Notes: a model not told the origin generated them from the letters alone. A DNA stretch of 64,000 nucleotides from Adiantum capillus-veneris (GCA_014529385.2 CM043960.1:126206043-126270042); one strand, 5' to 3'; positions 11,000-24,566 are shown, numbered from the stretch's first letter. Numbers and translations: made by a program.

Positions 11000-11345
11000 G
11001 CATCCCATGTGGCCTAGGGCTTATTACAAGTTGATTTCCAATGCTAAGAAAGGAGATTTATGAAGTTTATTGAGCACATCTTTGAGAGAGCCATGAGCGA
11101 CAAGAGGTTTTCTTGGGAAAGAAGCCGATAAGGATGTTCACTCGAGAATGGATGTAGGAAAAAAATATGCATGAATAGTGCCTTTTGGCAAGGATGGAGA
11201 GATTCCCTATACAGTATGAGTTTCCTATGGTCTATGTATATCGGTCACTTGCCCTTTATGTAAAGACTCTTGGACATAAGATTGATTTCGGAGCCATGAT
11301 CTCTCAGTGCAATATATGGCTCCTCAAGATCACCCACCTTGACTA
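11000..11345 (-). pseudogene. Decayed retropepsin-like domain
   Basis: Minus-strand translation from about 11340 gives KVGDLEEPYIALRDHGSEIN, then LMSKSLYIKGK, a TGA stop, and PIYIDHRK. The DHGSEINLMSKSLY block matches the form of retropepsin domains in plant and fungal Ty3-like polyproteins, with His in place of Thr or Ser in the D(T/S)G triad. It lies in the same orientation between the gag-linker ORF and the integrase remnant, as expected for one element. No reverse transcriptase was found between it and the integrase, so that part seems deleted. Confidence 0.7.
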
Positions 11346-11522
11346 AAGTTTTTGTTGTAGCTCTTGCCCAATGACTTTTAGAGTAGTGGCTTTTATGGGA
11401 GGCTTCATATTATTCATCATCATCATCCACAAATCTAGCATCCATATCTCTTCCAGAAGACTGGTAGCATCCTACCATATTTTCATCATATTCCTTCTCT
11501 TGTACATGTATCCCTTGTGCCT

Positions 11523-12308
11523 TTAGTGATTATTCTTCACCCTAGGATTGTGGAGGAATAGACTCAGTAAGAGTTGTCTCTTTCTTTTTATGATATCTAT
11601 AATTTCCTCATGAAACTTGCGCTTAGATATGCCAAGAACTTCGCCCAAGGTAAACTCAACTTTACTATTCAAAATCCTTTCCTCCAATACCTGCTTTAAG
11701 TTTGTGGTAGCTTCAATGTCGGATTGTAGTCTGCACATAGGGACTTTTGTTTTTCTTTGCTCTTTCTTCTTTCCTGTAGATGCTTCCTCCATAGGAACCT
11801 CAAGAGGAGGAGGCACCTACAGTGAAGCCTCTTAAGAAGGTCCTGGATCCTTTCTTCCTCCAGCTCTTGTAACCCTCTTTGAAATAGAGGGACTTGCATC
11901 TCCATTCTCGTGTCTACGCTTCTCTTCCACAATTGTTTCATTGTTATGGAGTTTTTCAAGATAGGCATGCACTAATAGAGAGTCCAAAGGAGCATCCCAA
12001 CCTGTTGTATGGCATATGCAATCACCAGCTTCATGTAATACCTGTTTAGTTACCTTCTCTTTTTTGCCTAGCGCCACTGCATACAACCACAAACTATCAA
12101 CATCCTCAAAAGCATCTGGAGTAGGCTTTGACCCTTTCTTTGGAATTAGCGCTATCTTTGACCTATAGGTAGCAGCCTCCACTGCAAAGATGGCATGAAT
12201 GGTCTCCATATTCTCCACTAACTTCCACATAACCCCTTTTCCAAAGTTAGCTCCTAATGGCATACATGTCTCCCAGAGATGGATCTTCCCGTCCTTAAAA
12301 AAACACAA
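11523..12308 (-). pseudogene. Retroelement gag/linker polyprotein remnant
   Basis: Two same-frame ORFs (12308-11832, 158 codons; 11816-11523, 97 codons) are separated by two stop codons at 11834-11817. The upstream part is an unrecognised acidic/basic protein ending in a KR-rich segment (RVTRAGGRKD). The downstream part reads LKQVLEERILNSKVEFTLGEVLGISKRKFHEE, which resembles the conserved linker just before the protease in some plant and fungal Ty3-like polyproteins. Position and orientation fit the protease and integrase remnants at lower coordinates. It is an old element; its LTRs were not identified. Confidence 0.6.
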
Positions 12309-13730
<1,422 letters not shown>

Positions 13731-14025
13731 GCACAAAAGAAGAATACACTGAGAGATTAAGAAAGGTACAACACTGAATTTAGTCATTAATTGGAAAATT
13801 AATAAGTAATTCTCTAATTTTCATAAAAATTTGACAAAATTAATCAAAAAGCTTCTGATTTTCAACAAAAATCAACAAAAGGAACATTAATTTTCATCTA
13901 CACACTCATTACGAGAAGAAAAATCAATAATTTCAGCAATTAGCCAGTAAAATTTACGTGAAATTGAGGTTATTTGACTCAAACTAATCCATAGGTGTGC
14001 GCATGGTCCATCATGCACCCAAACT

Positions 14026-14038
14026 GGCTCTAATACCA
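14026..14038 (-). promoter_or_regulatory. Primer binding site, initiator tRNA-Met type (degenerate)
   Basis: The minus strand reads TGGTATTAGAGCC, one change from the usual plant TGGTATCAGAGC primer site. It directly abuts a TG dinucleotide at 14039, so an LTR should start there on the minus strand. Confidence 0.6.
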
Positions 14039-14513
14039 TGAAACAAACATGTAGAGGGATCTCCCGGCTACACGGATTGGCTATGGACATGCGTCACAGA
14101 CGGAACCACCCGCCAACCATAGCCACCAACTGGTAGCCACCCCATGCTCGGGCAGCATCCAAGGACGTAGGCGTGCACCTGTAAGACCGAGCGTCCCATA
14201 CCACCAAGCCTCACCTCCTCAAGGTGACGTCGCGCACTCCTAGCCTCACCGACTAACCACTGGCACATAGCCAATAGGGGTCGATAGTTACTAATGAGGG
14301 CTTGGACTCTCTTTATAAAAGTGACCGACCACAGTGGTCGGACTCACACTACATCCGCCCGAACACTGGACGCTCATCCCAACGGTGTCATAGACTAGAT
14401 CCCCTCTCCTATAAGCGTGACATAATAGGGGGAGGAGAGAGACGAAATGAAATGTTATATATTAATGTCTTCTAAAGGCCAAAATGACCTTTGAGACCAA
14501 AGAGTTGTATCAT
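14039..14513 (-). mobile_element. Probable LTR on the minus strand
   Basis: It follows the degenerate initiator-Met primer site and begins TGAAACAAACATG on the plus strand. A candidate outer end, TTGTATCA, is at 14513. The last 80 bp (14436-14513) are similar to 21667-21745 in the same orientation (GAAATGAAAT...CTTCNAAAGG...AAAATGACNTTGAGACCAAA). The end point is uncertain and no coding part of this element is identified. Confidence 0.35.
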
Positions 14514-14958
14514 GGTTAAAGGTGGATGTGTATCTCAGAGAACAGATACAAAATGGTGGATATGTGTGTATCAGAATCCGGAGATGGCTCGCATCGACCG
14601 ATGCATGAACATGTCAATGTCCTCCATGGTGAGACTCTGAACACGGCATTTCCCATGTCTAGACCTGATCCTCTGATGCAACCTCCTCTGGCAAAGGGAG
14701 CATCCCCTCATCCTGGGCCTCTAGGATCTCCCCAAATTTGCTACTCGATCACTGACCATACCTCTACTAGCAATACCTCATGTATCCCTCCTCTCTGGCT
14801 ACTCTCGTCTCTACTCAATCTCTAGATGGAAGAACACTATGATCTATCTGTGAGTGTCTTTCTCGGCCTGTGAGCCTCTCTCTCTCAGTAACCGTGCTCG
14901 ATGTCCCTGAATCTCCAATAGATAGAGTCCAAGACATTTTTGAACCTAGTATCTCAAG

Positions 14959-15384
14959 ACTCTAGATAGAGGCCCAAAACCCTCTCTAAAGAGGCAGTGA
15001 AAGCGGCCACGTATGTTATAGTATGTTGTACATTGGCATATATAGTGGAGCTTTGTCTCTGGCTCTCTCTAGCACAGATGACCCAAACTGGCCTCAGCTG
15101 CAATGCCTTGAAATTGGCCAGTCTTAATCTCCAATTAGTGTAATGATGTTCAAAACTATCCGATAGCACATCACAAGCCTTGGGACAACTGAGTGTTTCC
15201 ATGTAGGCAGGTCTAAATAAGAAACCATCCTCTATGGGTTGGAGAAAATGCTCTATATATGTATTCATCTTTGTGCCTAGCTTTTGTATAGACTGTATCC
15301 ATGTCCTCTGAGTATCCAACTAAAACAGATCCTTTCGCATAAGTCTAGTGACTTCCTTCCGTGTCACAGAGAGAGAGAGGGGGT

Positions 15385-15425
<41 letters not shown>

Positions 15426-15459
15426 AGCTCAAACCATGTTTCCATCTGGCATATCAGCA
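14959..15459. repeat. Left member of a direct repeat pair
   Basis: The segment beginning ACTCTAGATAGAGG matches 20126-20583 over most of its length (about 80% by eye) in direct orientation. The pair flanks the gag-pol pseudogene at 15988-20050. This copy has a G homopolymer where the right copy has unique sequence. The repeats may be LTR remnants, but no primer site or TG...CA ends could be assigned. Confidence 0.7.
15385..15424. repeat. Forty-base G homopolymer
   Basis: An uninterrupted run of about 40 G on the plus strand follows a short GA repeat. Its true length is doubtful because such runs are error-prone in sequencing and assembly. If real it can form G-quadruplexes. Confidence 0.9.
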
Positions 15460-15987
15460 TGATGTGTCTCCCTGTGCTGTCAAGAGCCATGAGGACTCCA
15501 CAGGTAGCCAAGCATAACGATCTCGTGGGAGCTCCAATAATCTATGTATGAATGCAACTAATCTTGTAAGATCCTCCACCACCAGAAGAGAGACAGCTAG
15601 CTCTACTTGGATAATCCCATGGGGAACCAAGGCCTTAGCCTTGATCATCCCTGAGATGATGGAGATAAGTGGCCTCTCTGTAGACGTTAGGAACATGCCT
15701 TAGTCATGAGAATTTGCTCTGAGCATCAATTAGCTCTTTCGTAGCTTTATCTGGTGCTAATTGTATACTTTCTAGTATCTGAATACATATCAATTCCAAT
15801 ATTTTGTCTTCATGTTTCCATTTTAGTCTTTGTCTGGTTTTTCTGTTATCTATATTCTGAACTTGAAGTCTGCACATAACTCCAAGTCTCGAACCTAGAA
15901 TAAATAGCTCTCAGAATTGACCAACTCATTCCATTTTGGCAATCACGGTGGTGAGCTAACGCTCTTGATAGAGAACCTATCTCCTAG

Positions 15988-18900
15988 TTGGAGTTTGGGA
16001 TTAGCTCAAATTCAACGATGCCACCTAGAAGAGTAGGACACAGAAGGAGATCAACCACGAAGTTCATTGAGGAGCAAGATCATGTCAGCATAGTGGTTGA
16101 GGAATCGAAGCGAGGCTCTAACAATGAACCTCACCTGAAAAATGACATGAATGCCCACCTAGACCAGAGGGAAGCCGAGGAACTATGGGGTTCTCAACAT
16201 TCAACTCAGTCTCCAAGAGAGGGCATTCAAAGTGAGCGGAGAGGCGCTCTCGGTCTCATGGATCTCAGAGGATAGATAAGGGCAAAGGTAAGGATTTGAT
16301 TGAGGGAAGTGACGTGAGTAGACGGAGTGGCAGATCCACGCACGAGAAATTGGAAAAGAGCATGAGACGGACACAGTTACAAAACTCGACAATCAGTATA
16401 ATGATAATTGGGATGCAAACATGGACCATTACAACAAGCATCGGCCTAGAGAAGGAAAGTTGACTTTGAAGGACAAATCCAGACATGGGGACCATGACAC
16501 ACATCATCACTGAACCAGACACATTGAGCATTCAAATGATTTGAAAACCCCTTTTCCAATCTTCAAGGATGGGAAGAAGGATGATCCTGACATTCATATC
16601 CAAGCATTTGAGCAATATGCTGAACTAAAGGACATTGATGAAGATGAGTGGGAGAATACTTCCCACAGACCTTGAAGGATGCGACACAAAAGTGGTATCA
16701 CCACTACCTGGCCTACAAGCTAAGAACATGTAGCAAGATGATCAAAGAATTTTGCTTGAAATATACCGATGATAGAGGTGATGAGGGCATCCTGTGTGAG
16801 CTAGATAAAATCAAGCAAGAAAAGCTTTCAGCCACCACAGGAGCTACATGGAGAGGATCAAGGAACTAACTAGACAATTTAATGAGCCTCCCTCATAGAA
16901 AAGAATGCATGTCTAGTTCCTCAGTTGTTTTAAAAGTAAAAATCTTAGGAAACAAAAGGTTCCAACACAAATTCCGAGAAGTTCAACGATCTGGTCCCGA
17001 GAGCATTGAAGCTAGAGCAACATGCAAAGAAAGAAAAGGGCCATAAGGGATGAAGAGACTCTAGTGATAGTGAAACGTCAACTGAGGAGTCAGAGTCTAG
17101 CTCCAACTCCAGTTTATCTAATAGTGACTCATATGATCATGTCAAAGGGAAGAAGAAAGGTTCCTCAACAAGAAAGATTGAGGCAAGTCAAAGCAGATCG
17201 CAGAAATGTCCAAAACAAGACCTTCAGTCGGCAAGGTAGAGACCTCGTGTTCAAAATACAAATCCAGAGATTACAGGTATGACGAGCGCTCTCAATGTAC
17301 ATTGTAAGGCATTTTTCCATGTCTGGAATAATTGCAAAATAAGGATACATCATTTCAAGAAGGGAAAAGATTTTTCTATGATTGCATTAACAAACCCGGA
17401 GGTGGCAAAGACAGATGGAGCATTTGGCTCTAGAGAAAATAAGGCGATATCATGGCACTAATGATCAAGGCTGATTTCAAATGCAGGAATCTGAGTTGCT
17501 ACACTTGCAAGAAGTATGGTCATTTTGCAACCCAATGTTCTAATAGTGTTGTCAGAAGGAGCTGAAGCAAAGCTAGCAGCACAATCAGTTTCAGTGCGGG
17601 TCATTACCATAAGCAAGGGAGTGGTGATCAAGGTCTACCACACGAGACTGAACAAGAAACGAAGCAGATTGTGGAGATTGGGAAAAGCGATCAGCCACAT
17701 GGAAGGACAATGGAAAGGCAAAGGTGGTCTATGAGTGGGAAGAGCAGAGAACTTTGGCAGCCATGATCACATAGGATCTAGCTAAGAAGGTGTCAGAGCA
17801 ACCTGAGTACTCTGAGGCTTGAACCATCTAGAGGTTGCCGCCACAAAACAAGCCCATGGGAGTGTCAGGTAAGGAAGAGGCTGGTAAGGGTTTGGATGAG
17901 TTGGTGATAGCATCGATGAAGAGCCTAGATGAGAGAGTACGACAAGTCATAATAGACTTGGCCAAGGCTGAGAGTACAGACCTAAGGATGGAAAATACAT
18001 AGGGGCAATCCAAATCCTCACCCAAGGGTCAATTAGGGCACCAGACATAGCATTCCTGTTGAGTGGCACTACGAGGATAATCAATTGGAAGAAATGTCTT
18101 CCAGTTCACACAGCAGTTCTGATTAATGAGCAAGATGAAATTTATGTGAAGGTCTGTGAGTGGATTCAAAAGCTAACGGTCAAGTTAGACGATATTAGGT
18201 GGACCTTACCAGTGGCTATGAAGTTTATTAAAAAGAAGAGGAAGCAAGCAGCGAAAGCAATGGCCATGGACTCATCTGCCATCAAAGATGATGAGGTGCC
18301 AATCATCCAAGTTGATTATAAGATCAAAAAGCTATGAAATAAAATCAGCACCATTCATGATACAAATGGCTAATCAACCAGTTGTCCAGGCCATTAGTAT
18401 GGTAGAAAATTTGCAAATCAGAGTGGGGAAGGAAAAGTTTAAAAACGTCTTTCTAGTGATGGACGTGTAAGGTGCATATGGTATGCTACTTGAAAGACCT
18501 TGGCTCAGAAGTGTGGGAGCCATTCACGACTATGCTAGTCAAACGCTAACAATTCAAGGACCCAATTGTCGTATCCAAGTGAAGACTAATAACACTAGGA
18601 CTTTGAAGAAATCCAAGAGACTACAGGAGCTCTATAGAAAGTATGGGACAAAGAAGATTGAGCGCATGCTCCTATGAACATATTTCCCATAGCAGAGATT
18701 GACTTGAATGCAGTACTAATGGACAAAGACCGAGCTGAGTGATAAAGAAGACAATATCCTGACAATTTTCTTGAGTCCAACCCAGGTGAAAGGCTAGTAA
18801 CGCTAGATGTGCAGAACACCAACTTAGTCAACCCAGGACAAGGAGAATTCCAGATCAGAAGCGGATCAAGGGAAAACCAATGCATAGAACCTTGATAGAG

Positions 18901-20050
18901 GTACTAAACGGATAGCTAGGATTAGTTGAGCCTGAGTTAGGGAATCCATTCAATGAATATGCAACAAATATTCAAGCTGACAAGGAAATTGAGTCACCGG
19001 CAAAAAAGGAGGTGAACTAAGCTAGTTGCTGCTAGACGACCAAGAAATCAAAGAGTGGAATCTCGGTTCAGAAGAGAATCCCATAATGGTCAAAATCAAC
19101 AAGCATCCAAAATCTAAGATTAAGGAAAAAGCCAAGGAACTATTTCACAAATACAAAGATGTGTTTGCTTGGGAGCACATTAACTTGAAAGGCATCAATC
19201 TAGAGGTCTGCCAGCACAGGATACCACTTAAGCCAGATCCGAGACCAATACAACTCAAGCGATATTGAATGAATCCTAACTATGGTAAGGAGGTCAAGGA
19301 GGAGATTGACAACCAATTAAAGGTGAGATTTGTAACAAAGGTAGCAAACAGTGTGACTGGTTATTCCCGATAGTGGTTGTGCCAAAGAAAAATAGGAAGT
19401 TGAGGATGTGTGTCAACTATCAAAAGTGAATGCCCACACAATCAAGGTCCCATTCACAGATATGATGTCGAATGAAATAACGGGCCACGAAATGTGTAGC
19501 TTCATGGATGGCTACAATGGCTATAATCAGGTGAGAATCGCACCAAAGGCAAAGCAAAGACTACCTTTATCATTGAATGGGGAGCATTCATGTACCTAAT
19601 GCCATTCGGACTATGCAATGCTCCAATTACCTTTCAAGGTTGCATGATGGAGATTTTTAGTGAGTTCTTTTTGGCTATCTTTGTGGATGACTTTACAATA
19701 TTTTCAACGGAGGAAACGCATCTCCTATTTCTGGAAATTGTGTTTGAGATATGCAAGGAAAAGAGGATTTGTATGAACCCATTTAAGTCAGTCTTCATGG
19801 TCTAGAAGGGTCAACTTCTAGGACATTGTGTCTAGAAACGGTATTGAAATAGCGGAAGACAAAGTTAGGTGTGTGCAGCAAGCCCAAGCACCAACGAATA
19901 TGTCTGAACTCACTTCATTCCTGTGATATATCATTTTGTATCGCAGATTCATTCATATGTTTGCAATGAAGCCTCTTCCATTGTATGAAATGACCAGAAG
20001 GGAGTGAAGTTCATCTCGACCCAAGAATGTTTCCCAGTGCTTGAAGGAGG
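15988..20050 (+). pseudogene. Ty3/gypsy gag-pol pseudogene (gag, knuckle, protease, RT)
   Basis: Fragments of one plus-strand polyprotein occur in order. An N-terminal basic region is at 15988-16275 (MPPRRVGHRRRS). The gag core is at about 16540-16870 (FKDGKKDDPDIHIQAFEQY, then LKDATQKWYHHYL). A CCHC knuckle is at 17497-17538 (CYTCKKYGHFATQC). A protease region ends near 18480-18560 (YGMLLERPWLRSVGAIHDY). Reverse transcriptase runs from about 19026 to 19960. RT landmarks are VPKKNRKLRMCVNYQKVNAHT, SFMDGYNGYNQVRIAPK, LMPFGLCNAPITFQ and AIFVDDF, the VDD catalytic pair being at 19683-19691. Many stops and frame changes break it. RNase H and integrase are missing: the frame ends near 20050, shortly before the right direct repeat. 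Confidence 0.88.
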
Positions 20051-20125
20051 CGATCAGCAGAAAGCCAATCCTTGAGCAAGAAGCAACATGGAAGAACATC
20101 GTGATTTGTCTCTCGGTGTGTCAAA

Positions 20126-20583
20126 ACTCTAGATAGAGCCCCAAAACCCTCTCTAAAAAGACAGTGAAAGCAGCCATGTATCTCATAGTATGTTATACAA
20201 TGGCATATATATTGAAGCTTTGTCTCTGGCTCTCTCTAACACAATTGGCACAACCTGGCCTCAATTGAAATGCCTCTATATCAGCCAATCTCAATCTTCA
20301 AATGATGTGATGATGTCTGAATTTGTTCAATAGCACATTGGTAGGACAAGTGAGTGTCCATGTAGGAAGGCCTATAAGAACCCATCCTCTGTGAGCTCGA
20401 GAAATGCTCTCTTTATGTAGTCATCTTTGTCCCCAACTCCTGTATAGGCTGTACCCATGTCCTCGTCTAGAGACCTCCCCATGTGTCAGAGAGATAGAGA
20501 GGGGAGCAACTAAAGAATACTAAAGGGGGGAGCTTGTCCATAGAGAAACCATGTAGCTCAAACCATGTTGCCATATGTGCATA
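20126..20583. repeat. Right member of the direct repeat pair
   Basis: It matches 14959-15459 and begins ACTCTAGATAGAGC. It sits where the pol pseudogene loses its RNase H and integrase part. This suggests either that the repeats are LTRs of a terminally deleted element, or that recombination between repeat copies removed the rest. Confidence 0.65.
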
Positions 20584-21112
20584 CTCCAATATGAGGTAAG
20601 TAACTTTCCCATTGTGAATGTTGTCCACTAACATAAGGTTGAAAATTTGAATCCTTGCTCACAAGATTTAGGACAAGTTGGCTTTCAATATAAGAAAAAG
20701 GAATTATCAACTATCCTCATCCAAAATAGTAGCCCTTTGGACGCCGCATAAGCTAATGTACTAGGTGCAAAATAGCGTATAGCAATAAATAGGTACATGT
20801 CAATCTGTGCCCTCAATCTCACCCACATATACCTAGCATGATCATCTCTGTGAGCAATGTCTATCATCGGTTGTAACACTTCCCTGTAAAGTTTAGCACT
20901 CCCCCAGACCCTTGTCCCCTACGCTCTGATCTTGTCTCCTGTCTACGGGCAGACTCCCATCTATATCCACTAACATGTTATAAACTTTGTCCATGTGCCT
21001 AATGCGTCTCCTAGTAAAATACAATGTCCCTCCCAATGAAGTTGTCCTCAAAGGCTCCTACATCCTGTCCATTATAGATCCAACGGCTCTAGAATGACCT
21101 CCATCATGTGTG
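20584..21112. other. No gene recognised
   Basis: Sequence between the right direct repeat and the LINE-like ORF holds only short frames without motifs. It may be the 3' part of the minus-strand element at 21113-21794. Confidence 0.35.
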
Positions 21113-21743
21113 CTAGTTGTGCCATGGTAAGCTAAAAAGACACCTGTCTTTTTTGAAGTTGGAGTCTTTTTCAAGAACTCCTTTGCTTTCATTGAGGAGA
21201 AACACAAAATTAGTGCTCTTTCTTTGATCGAGGATGTGCCTATATCTAACTGCCTTCTTTTTCCCCCCTCTCCATGCATTGGTATGTGTGGGTGTTATCA
21301 CCCCTATCATTGTCATAAGCTCTTTAACTTCCTCATCCACATTATCACGGTCTTTAATACCGGATATTCGTACATGCATGGATCGTGTCCACCTCCTTTG
21401 TTCTTCTGGGGTGGGCGTATGCTCCTTTGTCTTCTCTTTCTTGGCAACTTCAATCCACTTCTCGGCTTCCTCTCTTGGCTCTTGCTTGAGGTTCTTCTTG
21501 ACAACTTCAACCCATCCGTTCTTTTGCGCATCGAGCTTTTCGCTTCTCTCCATTCTTCTTCCAAGCTTTAATTTCTATCTCCAATGTCGAAATGTGCTTG
21601 TTCGTGAGCGCGAATTTTACCGTGCTAGCAATTGGTGCGAGTGGGGAAGACATTCTCTTTTCCTTATTTAGAGAGAAATGAAATGAAGTGATAATTACTG
21701 TCTTCAAAAGGTCAAAATGACTTGAGACCAAACCGATACAAGC

Positions 21744-21787
<44 letters not shown>

Positions 21788-21794
21788 CTAACAA
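21113..21794 (-). pseudogene. Possible LINE ORF1-like protein, frameshifted
   Basis: Two overlapping minus-strand frames make one apparent protein of about 225 residues. It starts at 21794 in a GA repeat or, more plausibly, at the internal MSSPLAPIASTVKFALTNKH. It changes frame between about 21553 and 21507, then continues through a charged coiled-coil-like stretch (KNLKQEPREEAEKWIEVAKK). Next comes RRWTRSMHVRISGI...VDEEVKELMTMIGV. A basic region leading into a short beta-like RxxxVRISGI segment recalls the RRM of LINE ORF1 proteins. No endonuclease or RT was found nearby. The family call is weak. Confidence 0.35.
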
Positions 21795-22003
21795 ATTAAA
21801 AAACCCAAGCGAACCCCAAAAAACAGCAAAAAACGACTTAAAAGCAGCAAAAAACTGTTGAAACCCTAAAAAACTGCAAAATACAATGGCTACACCCTAT
21901 AAAAACAGCAACAAACAGTTTCAAAAGCCTATAAAGCAGTTAAAAACAGTTTTAAAACCTTTCAAAACAGCAAAAACCAGTTACAAAACCCTAAAAAACA
22001 GTG

Positions 22004-22053
<50 letters not shown>

Positions 22054-22114
22054 AACGTCTGTGGAGAGAGAAGAAGAGAATTTTAACGTCATAGGAAACT
22101 ATCCCAAGAGACCT

Positions 22115-22147
<33 letters not shown>
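21746..22147. repeat. Three (GA)n tracts with interspersed AAAC-rich repeats
   Basis: GA tracts lie at about 21746-21784, 22007-22048 and 22117-22147. Between the first two (21800-22000) is a run of short motifs such as AAACAGCAAAAA and AAACCCTAAAAAAC, the latter containing a plant telo-box-like AAACCCTAA. The second and third tracts belong to a diverged tandem unit of roughly 100 bp (AATTTTAACGTCATAGGAAAC, then AATTTTTACCTTCATAGGAAC). Confidence 0.85.
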
Positions 22148-22150
<3 letters not shown>

Positions 22151-22829
22151 CTGAGCTGCAGACCTGCTGTATATACAAAGAATTTTTACCTTCATAGGAA
22201 CAATCTCGAGAGACCTAAGACTATTTGACGACTCTTGAAATCGAAACCTATTACGAGCGAGAGAATTATCCACGCGAGTACACATTGGAAAAGTTAACAA
22301 TTGCCCCCATGGACGTTGCAAACTTCAAATGGTAACACTCTTGTCATGCAAACGCAGCATTATGGAAGAGGCGATAAATCTTTTACATCCTAAGTCTCAT
22401 CCTCTAAATACTTTAGAATGTTGTACAATGTACACTAGGTATTGTTGATCTGTGCTCAAATTTTTAACAATGCCATATCTAATCATGAGCTTTAGCACAT
22501 CAACTCAGTCATGGATCAGGTTTTTGAAGCTCACAGACCGAAACCAAGAATCAACACACAGATTGTTGACTTACCACAGAGAAGGAAACCAAAAAAGGAA
22601 GTACACACAGAATAAATGGCTCCACCCAAAAGGAGTTAACACATGATTAGACCAGGAACGCCAATAAAATGTGGAAGAAAGTTTCAGTCAATTCAGAATC
22701 TTGATGAGTATTAAATCTTTTCGTTGAGGGTAGAGCCATTCCAGGCTCTTAACAAGGATTAGCTCTGTTCTGAAGGCCTCCAAAAAATCCCTCATTTACA
22801 AATGCCATGGCAAAAACTTGCACGACTTA
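22148..22829. other. Intergenic, no gene recognised
   Basis: This lies between the GA-repeat block and the predicted 3' end of the lipase gene. It has only short ORFs and no transposon motifs that I can name. Confidence 0.4.
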
Positions 22830-22835
22830 TTTATT
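22830..22835 (-). terminator. Candidate polyadenylation signal of the lipase gene
   Basis: AATAAA on the minus strand lies about 254 bp downstream of the lipase stop codon at 23089. Plant near-upstream elements are loose, so this is only a plausible signal. Confidence 0.35.
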
Positions 22836-23088
22836 TACTGCTCTTTCAATCATGTTCAGCTTCCTCTAGATATTGCAATCTAGGACCAAACCATTGGCCG
22901 TCCCTGTACATCGCTTGACATTCAGAGTTTGTGGCTACAAGATTCAAATTACCTTTGACCATATACAGACCTTCATATAAGACAGGAAATGGGAGTAAGA
23001 AACAAGGATGCTTCTCTCTATTTCATGGTTTGTTGCCACGCCAAGACGCCGCCCTACTTCGTTATTTGTGAAGTGGCAGTAGCCTTCA

Positions 23089-24566
23089 TCACGTTTCAAG
23101 CTCACTTTCAAGGTCTCGGACTAAAGCTTCCATAGTTCTCTTGTAGTTTGGCATGTAGTGATCATTAACCATAGTGCGAGATAGGCGCACCTTACCATAT
23201 AGTGTTCTATCAGTCAAATACAGGCCAACATGAGAGACCCTCGGATCAGACACTGCCTGCTCTGAAGTCAATGGAGCAGACGTACTCTCTTCATCTTCCC
23301 CCCCAGTTTTCTCCAGATCAAATGCCAGTAGGTGGATTATCCGACCAGGAGGAAAAAATCGGTTAAGCTCTCGCCCATGGGCCCCGCTATCCACGACAAT
23401 GCAGTTGCTGCCAGCCTCAGCTGTCGTTGCAGCTACCTTCTCCTCCTCTTCTTGTGTCAATCGCTTTGCAACCTCCTCCTCCTCTTGCCTTTCTGATATA
23501 CATGCTTCCCGCTGCCGGTCCAGTTCTTGCTCCAAGTGCTGGAGCAAATCCTCCTCTGTAAAATCCCCCCTACCTTCCATTTTTCCACCGATTCGCATCT
23601 CATCATCATCATCACCACTGCCACCACTTTCCTGCTCATGAATGTCTTCATGCATCCCAATGTTCGTCTCATGGTCACTAGAACCAACTGCACTTGAATC
23701 TCTAAAATCATGTCTATCCTTATCATCTACCCAGCCAGACGATGGAAGCAGCTCCTTTTTCTCGGTTAATTCATTCTCCACGCCTGAAGAGCCATTGGCA
23801 GCCTCCAAAGATACACGAGATACTACCGTGCGACGACGGGCACCCATACATGACCAGCCAGCAAGTCCAAGAGATGGGCGCGTTTTCACTACAGCTTGAA
23901 CGACAGTCTGTGCTCGTTTCATCACAACCTGAAGAAGAGAACTTTGATAAGATACACAAATTTGAAACATGTATCAAGCTTTATTTACCTGTGTTCCGCT
24001 AGAAACCGGCCTCAATGCATTAGCCCCTGCTTTTGCTGCATCTTCCAAGTAAGGGTAAAGAGGTTTAGAAGCCCTTGCAATGGATAAAAGCCGATTGCTA
24101 AGAGCTGAAGTGGAGCGTAATACAGCCTTCAGAAACTGTACCCTCTCTATTTGCTCCCGAAAATCATTTACCCAGGCAGAAGCAGTGACCTGCTCAACCA
24201 AACCAGGGAAATGACTTGCTAAAACTACTTCCATTTGAAAATGTCTTTGCACTAAGTTACCTCTTTACGTAGATCATCAACAGAAGCAGCTGAGAAAGTT
24301 GGAACAAGATCAGACCCATGAACCACCGTGGTAGTAAATGGCTTGCCAGATTCGGCCAGCTCCCATGTCATACACGCAGCTGAAAGCTCAGAACAAAACA
24401 AATGCTCTTTCTGTCCAGATCCAAGAAAATTAAAAATGTACCATACAACAGATAATGACATACCAGGGGCAAAGCAAACAGAAGATACAGATGAAAACTC
24501 CTTTCGCTCCCTTAATATATATGTTAGTAGAGCAGCTGTGCCACCTCCCAAAGAATGCCCAACAAT
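23089..24566 (-). CDS. Class 3 lipase / diacylglycerol lipase-like gene, four 3' exons
   Basis: Four minus-strand exons join in frame: 24566-24464, 24379-24261, 24189-23989 and 23928-23089 (stop). The introns are 84, 71 and 60 bp, all GT...AG. They give 420 residues. The first begins IVGHSLGGGTAALL, the nucleophile elbow with Ser5 of the fragment. The likely catalytic Asp is in GSDLVPTFS (residue 58). The likely catalytic His is in DHYMPNYKRT (residue 398), near the C-terminus. Between them is an acidic, Ser-rich, poorly conserved insert with poly-Glu and Asp/Met stretches. The layout matches plant mono-/diacylglycerol lipase-type class 3 lipases, which hydrolyse acylglycerols at membranes. 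The N-terminal half is absent: the first exon is preceded by a good acceptor (TATCTGCAG), and no upstream exon was found in the window. Exon junctions are strong; substrate is inferred. Confidence 0.92.

Noticed and set aside
21800-22000. Interstitial telomere repeat (AAACCCTAA motifs)
   Set aside because: Only isolated telo-box-like units occur among other A-rich motifs; there is no CCCTAAA tandem array.
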